From positions 44,489,910 to 44,553,909 of the forward strand of contig CM055320.2 of the NCBI GenBank assembly GCA_029255685.2: DNA of 64,000 bases. Reading direction: 5' to 3'. Under the pieces are notes generated by a model. It saw nothing but the letters and a program-made list of their open reading frames with translations. It did no database searches and was not told where the DNA came from. Of the stretch, positions 10,926 through 23,158 are shown piece after piece. A program made the position numbers and the translations under genes. The stretch's first letter is position 1; every line of letters begins with the position of its first letter. Source of the stretch: Silene conica. Lineage: Eukaryota > Streptophyta > Magnoliopsida > Caryophyllales > Caryophyllaceae.

Positions 10926-12033
10926 TTCTTTCATACGGTCCAAAATTATGCTAGGATGATCCTCTACGAAGCAACCTATGTAGATTACCTCCTTCACGAT
11001 GCACCCAAAACAACTCCTTAATCACCAAGAATCACACGCGCTAGGTATGAAATACGGTTTTCTTAAAATATAATATAATCCTATTAGATTAACTAATATT
11101 AATACTATAACTATTATAGTATTCAAAATATGAGTATTATCTTTTAATATTAGAGAGGTTTTTCTTAGTTTTATCAGACTAGAAAAATATTAGGGTAAGA
11201 ATGAATAGTAGATGTGAACAATTCACATAAGTATGGTGGTGGGTGTTGGGAGGCACGTCTATGGGGAAGCACAAAAGGAAGGTTGTTGTCTTACCCATGC
11301 ACACATAGAGTGGCTCTAGGTTAGTGTTCTGAAGGTAACACTTAATGATTATGTTTTGTGCAATTAACAAACAAAACACATCCTTAATTCCTCACCAAAA
11401 CCGGCACCCCAATAGATAAAATGGACTTCCATTTTACAACTGTCATTTTGTACAATTGTATAATCATGTGTGACATACAATATGTCACAATTATAAAAAC
11501 AATTGTTTTTTAATTTAAAATGCATATTTATCAAATAAATATCGTAAATTAAATAAATCATATTTAACAGTTTGACAAGTAATTCGTAATTACTTATGTA
11601 TAAAATGGTCATTTCAATAATCGTCAATACAATGTACAACATTTGTAATAATAACCAACCCGATTCATTCTAATTTTGACGTTTCATAAACATCGATTAA
11701 TATTTGACAATTGACGCGTCTCAATTTCAAACACAAATCTTACATTAAGATTTAACCTCTGATTTCTCGATATTCTATTTTAAGGAATCTGATCAACTTG
11801 TATCAATACACACTTGACCAGTTTATCAATTAAGAGAATTGTCCAATAGGTGTGACATAAATGGATCAACTGACCACCACCGTCATACAACAGTAATGTC
11901 AAAGTCTAGCTAGCCAATCATTACCGATTAATGTTGGTCAGTTGACTATATAATTTCGAATCATCCCTTGCGTATTCTCGTCATGAGATTTAATTATGTG
12001 ATCGCACTATTGTTGAGGACACATTTCCCAACA
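10926..12033 (-). repeat. C3: copia LTR fragment, minus orientation
   Basis: It is homologous along its length to the LTRs of C2 (29426-30702) and C5, and ends at the conserved boundary CACATTTCCCAACA. The left end is replaced by the LINE. It includes the nested inverted repeat typical of these LTRs (arms TCAACTGACCA at 11866-11876 and TGGTCAGTTGA at 11935-11945). It is inserted in a G3 LTR: intact G3 LTRs read TTGTTGAAGCC where this one is followed by CGTTGAAGCC. Solo LTR or 5' LTR of a lost element cannot be decided. Confidence 0.8.
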
Positions 12034-12173
12034 CGTTGAAGCCACTTAATCTTGACTCTATAATAAATCAGCCCGTTCTTGGAATGCAATTCGATCAAGG
12101 CTAATATCAACCTTCTCTTTGAGTCCCACATATAGTAATGAGACCGAGCCCTATCCATAATTGGATCATCCCC

Positions 12174-13760
12174 TCATCCTTTGAAGAGAATTGACTTCAA
12201 TTTTTGATGATCGAACTTCAAGAAGTATTGAACTCGGGATAGGCTACCTGCAATAGAAATAGGTTGGGTTGTTAGTCTCGAACCAAGAACTCCATGGTTG
12301 CGCCTCTTTGTAACATCACGCACCACCATGTCTACGCCCTCCTCCTTAGCATTCCAACTATCCTCAAGAAAGCGATTTATACTTATAACTAAAGGAGAAT
12401 TGTAACCCCTTCTACTCAAAACAAACCCCACTTCTCTCGACTTGGACCGAACCAAGCTATCTACATCCAAATATGGGAATGGATCACCAACAACAAGGCT
12501 ACTATCGATTCCACAAGTCTCTGCCAGTACAATTTTGTTTTTAAGATCACTTATCCCGGCAACCACCTTGGTTAGATCAACCACCCTTTGTAACACCCCA
12601 AAAGTATGAGAGGAAAGTTGTCCCACATTGGTAGAATGTAAGGCTTGTGATATGTTTATAATAATTTCCACCCACCACTTAGTAATAAGGCCTTGTGCTT
12701 TTGGGCTTAAGTGAGGACAATTAACGGGCCCAAAAGTGCACACTCATCTTATTCGGTTTGTGTTACGACGGTGGCGGGTCGGGTTGTTACAAATGGTATC
12801 AGAGCGACCCTACGACTGTGTGGTGGGCCTGTGGTAGGGAGTACCCGGGTCACACACCTAGTGGGGAGGATTCTGGCCCTGGTTGTGGTCAAGTTTGAGG
12901 CACAACGAAGGCGATGTGTTCTTTAAGCGGGGGAGTTTGTAAAACCCCAAGAGTGTGAGAGGAAAGTTCTCCCACATTGGTAGAATGTGAGGCTTGTGAT
13001 ATGTTTATAATAACTTCCACCCACCACTTAGTAACAAGGCCTTGTGCTTTTGGGCTTAAGTGAGGACAAATAACGGGCCTAAAAGTGCACACTCATCTTA
13101 TTGGGTTTGTGTTACGACGGTGGCGGGTCGGGTTGTTACACCCTTGCAGCCACCTCACTTGAACTCTTGACCCTTCGTCCACTTTTCACTTCGCTTGGAA
13201 CCTGTCGCCCTTCTTTCGAAGACACCCCTACCATCTCCCCGGCTATAACCATAGTTGGCTTATCATGGTTAATGGTGTCTTGTGTATAGGGCTCCTCTAA
13301 AGGTGATTTGTGCGGTACTTGGATTAGACTTAGACCAACACACATAGGCTTAGAATTGATTGAAACGCAATCTAACAACAACCTCCCGATTCGTCTCCCC
13401 CTAGTTGCTGCCCGTTCAATCGTCACTAACCCTAACTTCCTCGTGGTCACCCCCAACACCACCGGCTCCTCTTTGGTTACCTCAGCCCTCACCGATTCTC
13501 TAAACTCCAACGGTTTAGACTTCTTGTGCTCAACGAACCTCTGTATACAACCCTTATTCGCAACCAAAGTATACCCCCTACCATAAGTCCTTATCCCACA
13601 CAGGAATTTATTTAGGTACGACTCTGAGGTAGATTTGTATGTTTTCTTCCTTAATACTGGTTTGGCTCGTTTGAACGTGGCATGGACCGGACCTAAGGAC
13701 ACTTGTTCCCACCCATCACTTATCGTCTTAGCCCGAACTCGCAACTCCTTGGTACGATTG
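12174..13760 (-). pseudogene. G3a ORF: unrecognised polypeptide split by a TRIM
   Basis: On the minus strand one frame runs from the Gz junction to the TRIM (13760-13141) and resumes after it (12588-12174), ending with TGA at 12174-12176. The two halves join in the same order as in the TRIM-free copy at 24277-26061. The protein is Lys/Arg/Ser/Val-rich with no RT, integrase or RNase H motif. The N-terminal protease part is missing here. I do not recognise the C-terminal domain. Confidence 0.6.
12589..13140 (+). mobile_element. TRIM with 203-bp LTRs and CCCTT target duplication
   Basis: LTR 12589-12791 starts TGTAACACCCC and ends GGGTTGTTACA. The internal region is only 146 bp: it opens with primer site TGGTATCAGAGC (12794-12805, initiator tRNA-Met) and closes with purine-rich AAGCGGGGGAG. 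The second LTR is 12938-13140. CCCTT flanks both sides (12584-12588 and 13141-13145). It has no coding capacity, as normal for terminal-repeat retrotransposons in miniature, which depend on other elements' proteins. Confidence 0.93.
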
Positions 13761-16700
13761 TAACAGAAATTAAGATTTTCAACAACAAAAGTTAAGTAAC
13801 TCAAATCAGTTATAAAATATATAAATGAAAAATATTTTGAATACTTCAAACAAAACACAAGGATGGAAGCTACATATTATCAACCAAAGATGGTTGGTTC
13901 GGATTATCCAAGAAATCAAAACACAAAAGATCATAAGGAAGCTAACAAAAACAAGGTATCAAAAACTACCATCTTCAGGGTAAAGACGGTACTCAATCAA
14001 GAGAGCAAAGGGGCAAAACAACAAAGTAACTGAAGCATGAACAAAAGAGGTTTAAGGTTAAGGAGGGGATAACTCTTCAGATTATGGAAATCACTACTCA
14101 CTCAATCCATAAATGAGTCATCATCATCATGGTTTCTTACACACCTCAAAAGGCAACTCTTTCAATCACACAACTCTCAAGGTTTCCTCAACTCAATTTG
14201 GGTCACTCACTTCTAGGTCATCCACGATACAAGATATGTTATTACCAAAAGGACTTCACACCTCTCGATTATTACTCAACAATCAACATCCTTCATGGAG
14301 CTAGATCCAAAATTACTAACAAGGTCACACTCATAACCAATCGACATAAGATATATGTCTCTAAACAAAGTAAAACACCAAAACAAGGATCCTAAACAAG
14401 AATCCATCGTATATCCAGACCTCTAAACAAAAATTTGTTACGCTCATACCGACAACAAAAGATATGGAAGCGGCACTCTCGGAACTATACTTATTTTCAT
14501 AAATAGGATTATGAGATAAACATCCAAAACATCTAATCCCAAAAGCATAAACACGGTATTCTTCAAACCGTAACTATTCGCAAACCTAGGACTACGAGTT
14601 AAACATCCAAAGCATACATTCAGTCCCAAACTAGTCAATTCTCATCGACCTAAATCAAGAAAACATCTCTTAAACCTTGACTACCATAATTACCGTAAAG
14701 TGATCATCCCAAAAGAAAGTCTCATAAAAGTAACAACTTTCACCCAAACGGTCTCTAGGTAACCACTAACACTCTCATAGATAATACCAAAATTATTAAC
14801 GTCATGGTTGGTACTAATCCACAAGAAGCACTCATACCTTCAAACCTTTAACTTGAAACCATTAAGATGGCACACTACCTAATATTACCCAAATGTCACC
14901 AAACTCTAACTCTCTCAACTATGTCCGATAAAACAAGATCAAACATCCTCAAAGCATATATCACTATTCCACAAACGAAGTCAACCTCACACATAGTCCA
15001 AGAAGAAAGGGGTCAAGGCTCACGACGGTTAAAGATATGATACACACTTAAAGACAAACGCGATATAGGTACTTGAGAGAGAGATCGAGAGAAAGAGACA
15101 AGATGTCAAGGTGAGAGACTCCAACAAAAGTAAAGCTAAGAGTGGAAGGATGCGCATTAGAGGTAACAAGATACATGACGTAAATAGAGGTCAAGTAAGC
15201 TTTGCTATGAAAGCATAACTCGATGGAATTAGCATGAAAGAAGAAAGAAGAAGAGAAGCGTTGAGGAAATGGTATGATTTGAACTGACACAATTCCCAAG
15301 GCTCAGGGTTCCCAAAATTCTCACACGGTTCTCATCTCCTATTTACCAATTCAAGCACACTGAACTATCGCTTTCCAAGAATCATTTTCCCAGATGATTC
15401 ACCATACTATAAGTTCTTTCAAAGATAAGGGTGTATGATTATTCCAAATTTTGACTATTCCATAAAGTCTCGGGTATCTCCACTTCTTAAATTCGTCAAA
15501 CGACACTTTTGTAATACTCCAGGATAAACCATTTATGTACCATTACTACTTCACAATTTTTTATACTCCATAGATTATCAACTCTCTAATTTCTTCAATT
15601 CCCAAAACTTTTATTCTCATCGAGTTACTCTATTCTAATCCACACAAGGCGTAAATCCTTATAATTCATTAATAACTCAAAATGTGAACACTAAGAAAAT
15701 CCACTATTAACGTTCTCATACCCCTGTATACGAATCGAAACGTCTTTTAAACTTCACATCCTAAAAATCTCACAAATCCACAAGTTGCACCTTACTACAA
15801 CAATCAGACATCCAAAGACATGATATTCAAGTAACTCCTCAGGTTACACCTCTAATCCAATCAAATAACTAAAATAGTAAACTTCAGTCAGTTCCTCTAA
15901 AGTTACATCGCTAACTCTTTCAATACTCGTCCATCAATATACACGATTCTTATCCTCCAAAAGTAACATCCCAATTAAAGTCAAACCCAAATTCCCAAAG
16001 TCAAGCATTACTGATTCACTTCACTCAACCATTCATTTTCACTAGCATCCCAAGTATATTTTCCAAATTCATTTATGACTTCTAACACTTCATTCATACT
16101 CTTAAAGCAACACATTTTGATCAACTAGTCTTAAATCCCAAATATGATTACCAAGGTTAAAATCTTCCAAAAGCTACGTATACCACTCAAACTTTAATCT
16201 AGGAATTTCACCAACCAGTTCTACCCACCAATTGGGTAAACAACTAAACATTAGGATTACCAAGACATGGCTTACTACACTCCCTAAACGTTTTCAGTCA
16301 GATTACTTCTCAAAATAAGGGCTAGGGGTTATCCTCGAACAAAATCCTCAATATCCAACTAAGCTAGGCTACCTACAAAGCGTCATGGGAAAAGGCAAGT
16401 ATCAAGGATAAGGTTAAGTCGGGAAGTTACGAAAGTAGCTTCCGAGTTAAGATAGAAAAGAGTTCGCGAAAAGGAGGATATGCATCAAGAAATAAGGAAG
16501 AAGGTGATGCATGATGAGCTAAGAGTATCTTCGGGGACATAAAAGTATCCTTCAAAGATAGCACGAATCTTCCATCTTCGTTAGTAGACAATAATCTTGA
16601 TCGCCATCCAGGTAAGCTCATGGTTCACCAATCCTTGAGCACAAAAATAAAATCTTTGACATTTAACAAACATGTTAGACCTAACAAGGAGCAATCACAT

Positions 16701-16805
16701 TACAGACTACCACCTGGTCCTTAAATCTACCCATCTCTCATTCATTATTTCAGGTCAAGTTGATATTTAAGTTGGGGTACACGTGCGTGCGTCGGGAGCA
16801 TTACT
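13761..16805 (-). other. Gz internal region, non-coding
   Basis: About 3 kb, A/C-rich on the plus strand, without supportable genes in either direction. Short ORFs (e.g. 16427-16621 and 15048-15299 on the minus strand) are not conserved in Gx. The left junction at about 13761 abuts G3a in mid-ORF with no LTR and no obvious target duplication. Confidence 0.6.
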
Positions 16806-16817
16806 GCTCTGATACCA
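16806..16817 (-). promoter_or_regulatory. Gz primer-binding site (initiator tRNA-Met)
   Basis: Minus-strand TGGTATCAGAGC lies 2 bp after the LTR end at 16820. Confidence 0.9.
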
Positions 16818-16819
16818 AC

Positions 16820-19799
16820 TGTGACACCCCGCGATATAGCATAAAAATAAACAAATAATTTGCAGCGGAAATACGATACTTTTAAAAACTTTTCGACATA
16901 TTTATTAAAGCTTTTCGCGGAATATCAAAACAACATGCGGAAGACTAAAAACTAATGAGAAAGTATAAAATATACAAAATAACTTAAATAGACGAGGGAT
17001 AAGGTATCCCACGATAACAACTTGAATTAAATCTAAACTACGCGTAAGGGTAATTGTCGAATTATCAACAATGCTCGCTAGCCACACGTCTTCCCCAAAC
17101 AGCACCAACCTACATTCATGAAACATGAACGCCATAGTCAGTGGGGAGTAACTTAGGGTTCTCCCAGCCACTTTACGTCAGAAAACATGTAAACGGTAAT
17201 ACAAAACATCTTATACATATGAACATGTATATTATTTCATAAACAACCTTATATGCATTACTAAACGTAATCAACATGATCAATGCATGAGCGATAAACC
17301 AAAACATGTTATAACAGCATGAATCAACATGTGTAATATAATTAAAGCCAGCATATGAGATAATATCAGAATCAAGGAAACATCCAAGCAAAGAACACAC
17401 ATAGTCAGAGCGTATAACCACTGCCTCTGACATACCAGAGCGTATAACCACTGCCTCTGGCTACTGGAGCCTATAACCACTGCCTCCAGTTACGGAGCGT
17501 ATAACCACTGCCTCCGAATACATGAATAGAATGAACGCCGTCAGAGCGTATAACCACTGCCTCTGACGTACCAGAGCGTATAACCACTGCCTCTGGCTAC
17601 TGGAGCGTATAACCACTGCCTCCAGTTACGGAGCGTATAACCACTGCCTCCGAATACATGAATAGAATGAACGCCGTCAGAGCGTATAACCACTGCCTCT
17701 GACGTACCAGAGCGTATAACCACTGCCTCTGGCTACTGGAGCGTATAACCACTGCCTCCAGCTACGGAGCGTATAACCACTGCCTCCGAATACTATGTAT
17801 AGCGTATAACCACTGCCTATATGCCTAAGACCTGGCCAGACCTCTCGATGTAATGCCTTACACCGAACGACACACGGGGACCGGAGCGTATAACCGCTGC
17901 CTCCGACCAATCCCGAACATAGATAAATTCCCATTGCATGGGTGGCGTTAGTTCATTACAGTGATACACAAATCGTACCACCGCTATCTATTCACATGCA
18001 AGACAACATAACCGTCGCCAACACAATTTAGGATGACATAACCGTCACCTACACAAGCTTAGGACAACATAACCGTTAACCCACTCATTTAAACATACAT
18101 GAGCCAATAAAAGATGAATAAGACAACACTTAAGACCATTCCATACGGGAGAAGAATAAACGAAACTGATTAATAAAACATAAGTCTTAAAAGCGATTTA
18201 CATTTCAGATGTCCTCTGCCGTAAAATTCATAATTAATTCAAATAAAATCGAAATGATACAAGGCCAATTGGGTCGGTTTAATAAGACTTTTATCTACAA
18301 TATTTGTCAAATAAACATTTCCAAAAGACGAACTTAACAGGGGGTTATTGACTGATCTTTACAGTGTGTCAGAAACCGTCACACAAAATGTATTGCTTCA
18401 TAAAACGGGTTTAACAAATCATTTTGGGGCAAAGCAAACTCCTAACATCATCTAAAATCTTCAAAGTTTAATTATTGAAAAGGACCAGAATTATTTCAAA
18501 GTTTAAAAATGGTTTTCAAAACAATCTTTGAGCTACTGTCCGTTCTGCGAGTATTTCAGCGCACTGTTCGTAAATAATTTATTGTGAACAAATGACATGG
18601 AAGAAAATTACGAAAATTCAGAGGTAGACTCTTAACTCAAAATAAACAGGGGTCTCTTTTCAACATATTCAAAGAAGGATACTCTAAGATGTCGAAATAA
18701 ATTGTACAAGACAATGGACAGATTTGTCAAGGTGCTGAAACCTCATGAATTAACCATTGTAAGCATAATACTATGAACTTGAAAGACTATCAAACTAATC
18801 ATCCTCAATGATCATAAACTCATTTAACCATACAATCCTTAATGAATTTCCATAATTAAAAACTCATCCAACACAAGCATGCATGATGAAATTCATCCAA
18901 ACATATGATTTATGAACCTAATCATGCCACTACTTAATCAAACACAATTCTAGTATACTAAACATTACTAGCATATGGTCATGCAAACAAAGGCGATAAA
19001 GTCGAGTAACCCATCACCGTTACCTTATAGCTCTTCAATAAGCATGATTTTGACTCAAAGCCACTCCGGTTTGGACAACCGAACTAGCTACACATAAATA
19101 AACGAGGTTAGCTAAGAGAACCGTGCCTTAAAGGCCACGACCAGAGTATATTAAGGAAGAAATTTGATAATTTTATTACCTAGAAAGATGGAGGGCGAGG
19201 AGAGGAAGAGATAGGCGCGAAAATCGTCGAAAACGGATAAGAAACGAAGATTTTACGACCGTTTTGCGGTTTGTGCACAACAATGGTGTCCTCATGTTTT
19301 CTTTGTGTTTTTGTGAGTTTCTTCTGAAAAAATGAATGATTTGAAGAAGAAGGAAGGTAGAGGATGACCTTGGGCATCAAGGCAAGGCTTAGTACTCAGC
19401 CATGTGTCCTAAAGGACATGTGGAAAAGAGTATAGAGTAAGCAACGAGCATGGGTCTCGTTAGCGGATGGTCCGTGACAGCCTTTCGTATTTTCGACATA
19501 ATTTCCTCTACAGAACTCTGATTAACGTGTTTTTGGTGGCGTTGGAAAGCTAAGAAAAAGAGCTAAAACTTTTATTTTATAAGCAAGAGCTAAATATGCC
19601 TTTAAAATATCTTAAAATTAGCAACAAGGACAGAGTAACGTTTTACAAGTTTAAGTAGTATAACTTTAAGACGGACATATTAATATCATTGTCAAAAACG
19701 ATAGATTTTAAATGAAATTTTATTTATTGTGGAACATTATTATTACTAAAATAAGATTTTAAATAATATATAAATAATTGGAAATTACGGGGTGTTACA
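16820..19799 (-). repeat. Gz 5' LTR (2980 bp)
   Basis: Plus-strand ends are TGTGACACCCCG and CGGGGTGTTACA. Near the primer side it contains a block around GTCAGTGGGGAGT (17138) also found in the Gy LTR (29359), so the two are related. It carries the tandem hairpin array at 17405-17900 and smaller ATAACCGTC repeats at 18007-18080. Confidence 0.85.
17405..17900 (+). repeat. Higher-order tandem array of hairpin-forming repeats
   Basis: About 14 copies of a core (CGTATAACCACTGC) are each bracketed by short complementary arms. Arms differ between copies but stay complementary within each: GTCAGAG/CTCTGAC, CCAGAG/CTCTGG, CTGGAG/CTCCAG, CGGAG/CTCCG, TATAG/CTATA. Four arm types in fixed order form a 136-bp higher-order unit starting at 17405, 17541 and 17677. 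Two extra single copies follow (about 17796 and 17881). ORFs at 17541-17934 on the minus strand are artefacts of the repeat. Confidence 0.9.
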
Positions 19800-20720
19800 A
19801 TTATAGTATTCAAAATATGAGTATTATCTTTTAATATTAGAGAGGTTTTTCTTAGTTTTATCAGACTAGAAAAATATTAGGGTAAGAATGAATAGTAGAT
19901 GTGAACAATTCACATAAGTATGGTGGTGGGTGTTGGGAGGCACGTCTATGGGGAAGCACAAAAGGAAGGCTGTTGTCTTACCCATGCACACATAGAGTGG
20001 CTCTAGGTTAGTGTTCTCAAGGTAACACTTAATGATTATGTTTTGTGCAATTAACAAACAAAACACATCCTTAATTCCTCACCAAAACCGGCACCCCAAG
20101 AGATAAAATGGACTTCCATTTTACAACTGTCATTTTGTACAATTGTATAATCATGTGTGACATACAATATGTCACAATTATAAAAACAATTGTTTTTTAA
20201 TTTAAAATGCATATTTATCAAATAAATATCGTAAATTAAATAAATCATATTTAACAGTTTGACAAGTAATTCGTAATTACTTATGTATAAAATGGTCATT
20301 TCAATAATCGTCAATACAATGTACAACATTTGTAATAATAACCAACCCGATTCATTCTAATTTTGACGTTTCATAAACATCGATTAATATTTGACAATTG
20401 ACGCGTCTCAATTTCAAACACAAATCTTACATTAAGATTTAACCTCTGATTTCTCGATATTCTATTTTAAGGAATCTGATCAACTTGTATCAATACACAC
20501 TTGACCAGTTTATCAATTAAGAGAATTGTCCAATAGGTGTGACATAAATGGATCAACTGACCACCACCGTCATACAACAGTAATGTCAAAGTCTAGCTAG
20601 CCAATCATTACCGATTAATGTTGGTCAGTTGACTATATAATTTCGAATCATCCCTTGCGTATTCTCGTCATGAGATTTAATTATGTGATCGCACTATTGT
20701 TGAGGACACATTTCCCAACA
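19800..20720 (-). repeat. C3': copia LTR fragment, second copy
   Basis: Nearly identical to 11113-12033. It begins abruptly where the Gz LTR ends, inside the copia LTR, and ends at CCCAACA before CGTTGAAGCC. If Gz inserted here its target duplication would be ATTAT (19800-19804). Confidence 0.85.
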
Positions 20721-20860
20721 CGTTGAAGCCACTTAATCTTGACTCTATAATAAATCAGCCCGTTCTTGGAATGCAATTCGATCAAGGCTAATATCAACCT
20801 TCTCTTTGAGTCCCACATATAGTAATGAGACCGAGCCCTATCCATAATTGGATCATCCCC

Positions 20861-23109
20861 TCATCCTTTGAAGAGAATTGACTTCAATTTTTGATGATCG
20901 AACTTCAAGAAGTATTGAACTCGGGATAGGCTACCTGCAATAGAAATAGGTTGGGTTGTTAGTCTCGAACCAAGAACTCCATGGTTGCGCCTCTTTGTAA
21001 CATCACGCACCTTAGCATTCCAACTATCCTCAAGAAAGCGATTTATACTTATAACTAAAGGAGAATTGTAACCCCTTCTACTCAAAACAAACCCCACTTC
21101 TCTCGACTTGGACCGAACCAAGCTATCTACATCCAAATATGGGAATGGATCACCAACAACAAGGCTACTATCGATTCCACAAGTCTCTGCCCGTACAATT
21201 TTGTTTTTAAGATCACTTATCCCGGCAACCACCTTGGTTAGATCAACCACCCTTTTGTAACACCCCAAAAGTATGAGAGGAAAGTTATCCCACATTGGTA
21301 GAATGTAAGGCTTGTGATATGTTTATAATAATTTCCACCCACCACTTAGTAATAAGGCCTTGTGCTTTTGGGCTTAAGTGAGGACAATTAACGGGCCCAA
21401 AAGTGCACACTCATCTTATTCGGTTTGTGTTACGACGGTGGCGGGTCGGGTTGTTACAAATGGTATCAGAGCGACCCTACGACTGTGTGGTGGGCCTGTG
21501 GTCGGGAGTACCCGGGTCACACACCTAGTGGGGGAGGATTCTGGCCCTGGTTGTGGTCAAGTTTGAGGCACAACGAAGACGATGTGTTCTTTAAGCGGGG
21601 GAGTTTGTAAAACCCCAAGAGTGTGAGAGGAAAGTTCTCCCACATTGGTAGAATGTGAGGCTTGTGATATGTTTATAATAACTTCCACCCACCACTTAGT
21701 AACAAGGCCTTGTGCTTTTGGGCTTAAGTGAGGACAAATAACGGGCCTAAAAGTGCACACTCATCTTATTGGGTTTGTGTTACGACGGTGGCGGGTCGGG
21801 TTGTTACACCATTGCAGCCACCTCACTTGAACTCTTGACCCTTCGTCCACTTTTCACTTCGCTTGGAACCTGTCGCCCTTCTTTCGAAGACACCCCTACC
21901 ATCTCCCCGGCTATAACCATAGTTGGCTTATCATGGTTAATGGTGTCTTGTGTATAGGGCTCCTCTAAAGGTGATTTGTGCGGTACTTGGATTAGACTTG
22001 GACCAACACACATAGGCTTAGAATTGATTGAAACGCAATCTAACAACAACCTCCCGATTCGTCTCCCCCTAGTTGCTGCCCGTTCAATCGTCACTAACCC
22101 TAACTTCCTCGTGGTCACCCCCAACACCACCAGCTCCTCTTTGGTTACCTCAGCCCTCACCGATTCTCTAAACTCCAACGGTTTAGACTTCTTGTGCTCA
22201 ACGAACCTCTGTATACAACCCTTATTCGCAACCAAAGTATACCCCCTACCATAAGTCCTTATCCCACACAGGAATTTATTTAGGTACGACTCTGAGGTAG
22301 ATTTGTATGTTTTCTTCCTTAATAATGGTTTGGCTCGTTTGAACGTGGCATGGACCGGACCTAAGGACCCTTGTTCCCACCCATCACTTATCGTCTTAGC
22401 CCGAACTCGCAACTCCTTGGTACGGTTGCTTCTATCAATGAGCTGAGTAGGAAGTGCAGCCCTCAGAACTAAAGTTAATGGATGTTCTAACCCTCTTTCT
22501 GAACCCAAAGCATACACCTTTTGTTCTCCCTCCATGGCTCGCTCCTTTCTTTCACTTGCAACCACCGCAAGTTAGACCTTGCTTGTTTTTTGGTAGTCAT
22601 CTCTAATACGGCTTGGGGGGTCATAGGTTTTAGCATGATTCTTTTATCTTTATCCCTCAATTCCTATTCATTTGTCCTCCCTCGATGCACTACATCTCTA
22701 TCGAACTGCCATGGACGCCCCAACAATATGTGACACGCACCCATAGGTGCTGCATCACATAAAATCCAGTCCTTGTATGATCCCGTGGTGATTCCTACTC
22801 TAACTTGCCTCGTTACCCTTATAACACTCTCATCATCTAACCAATGTATTAAATAGGGTTTTGGGTGTGTAGTGGTGGTTAGGTCAAGTTTGGATACCAT
22901 CTCTTCGGAAGCAACGTTTGCGCAACTTTCCTTGTCAATAACTACGCTACACCACTTATCTTTTACTTGGAACTTGGTGTAGAATATCTGGTTTCTTTGT
23001 CGTTTGAGATTTGGTTGGTTGGAACTTTTAGGTTACGTAGCAATAGGTTTCTTGGTAATCGTAACGGAACCCTAACTTTGGTCTCCCCTTCAAAACTCGC
23101 GCCCTCCAT
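20861..23109 (-). pseudogene. G3b ORF: degenerate protease plus unrecognised polypeptide
   Basis: It starts at ATG 23109, just after the primer site, and reads on the minus strand through a gypsy-type protease. The active-site region reads IDKESCANVAS where copy 2 has IDGGSCANVAS, so the catalytic motif is mutated; MGACHILLGRPWQFDRDVV follows. A frameshift (about 22600-22660) and the TRIM (21256-21808) interrupt it. After the protease comes the same unrecognised polypeptide as in G3a. No gag and no RT are present. Confidence 0.65.
21256..21808 (+). mobile_element. TRIM, duplicated copy of 12589-13140
   Basis: LTRs 21256-21458 and 21606-21808 (203 bp each) enclose a short interior with a tRNA-Met primer site right after the first LTR. 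It occupies the same site in the G3 ORF as the TRIM at 12589, with flank CCATT instead of CCCTT on the right. It was copied with the segment rather than inserted independently. Confidence 0.93.
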
Positions 23110-23158
23110 ATTACCTCCCTTGTGGATCGTCTAGTAGATATATAAATCAAGAGCCGAA

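Larger units (their letters stand above)
11113..13760. repeat. Copy A of a 2.6-kb duplicated segment (partner 19800-22430)
   Basis: From ATTATAGTATTC at 11113 the sequence is nearly identical to 19800 onward. It includes the C3 LTR, the G3 LTR end, the same TRIM insertion and the G3 ORF, to the point where Gz begins at about 13761. Differences are scattered substitutions and a 24-bp deletion in the second copy (near 21010). Shared nested insertions prove duplication as a block. Confidence 0.9.
12034..13760 (-). mobile_element. G3a: LTR end plus internal region of small gypsy-derived element
   Basis: 12034-12168 is the last 135 bp (plus-strand sense) of a G3 LTR, ending GGATCA. The purine-rich PPT complement follows, then the internal region read on the minus strand. 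It is interrupted by a TRIM (12589-13140) and truncated by Gz at about 13761. The element type is described under 24277-26061. Confidence 0.75.
13761..19799 (-). mobile_element. Gz: coding-free gypsy-type derivative (LARD-like), truncated
   Basis: On the minus strand: a 2980-bp 5' LTR (19799-16820), a tRNA-Met primer site, then about 3 kb of internal sequence cut off at about 13761. No ORF beyond about 90 codons and no gag or pol motif is visible. The internal region is recognisably homologous to Gx (27364-29026 and 45137-45855), for example 15050-15300 against the sequence spanning 28905 to 45300. The lack of genes is therefore shared by two copies. The long LTR, working-type primer site and conserved non-coding interior match the definition of a large retrotransposon derivative. 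No 3' LTR is present. Confidence 0.75.
19800..22430. repeat. Copy A' of the 2.6-kb duplicated segment
   Basis: Partner of 11113-13760. Similarity continues to about 22430; beyond that the G3 internal region goes on, while copy A has been replaced by Gz. Confidence 0.9.

Noticed and set aside
13308..13586. Plus-strand 92-codon ORF repeated at 21976 and 24859
   Set aside because: It is the antisense shadow of the G3 minus-strand ORF, which has the protease domain in phase and better conservation.
17405..17900. CRISPR-like array of regularly spaced repeats
   Set aside because: It lies inside a plant LTR; 'spacers' are themselves part of a 136-bp higher-order repeat and there are no cas genes.
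22521..22733. Host gene exon
   Set aside because: The region is antisense to the G3 protease segment; all long frames in the window belong to retroelements.
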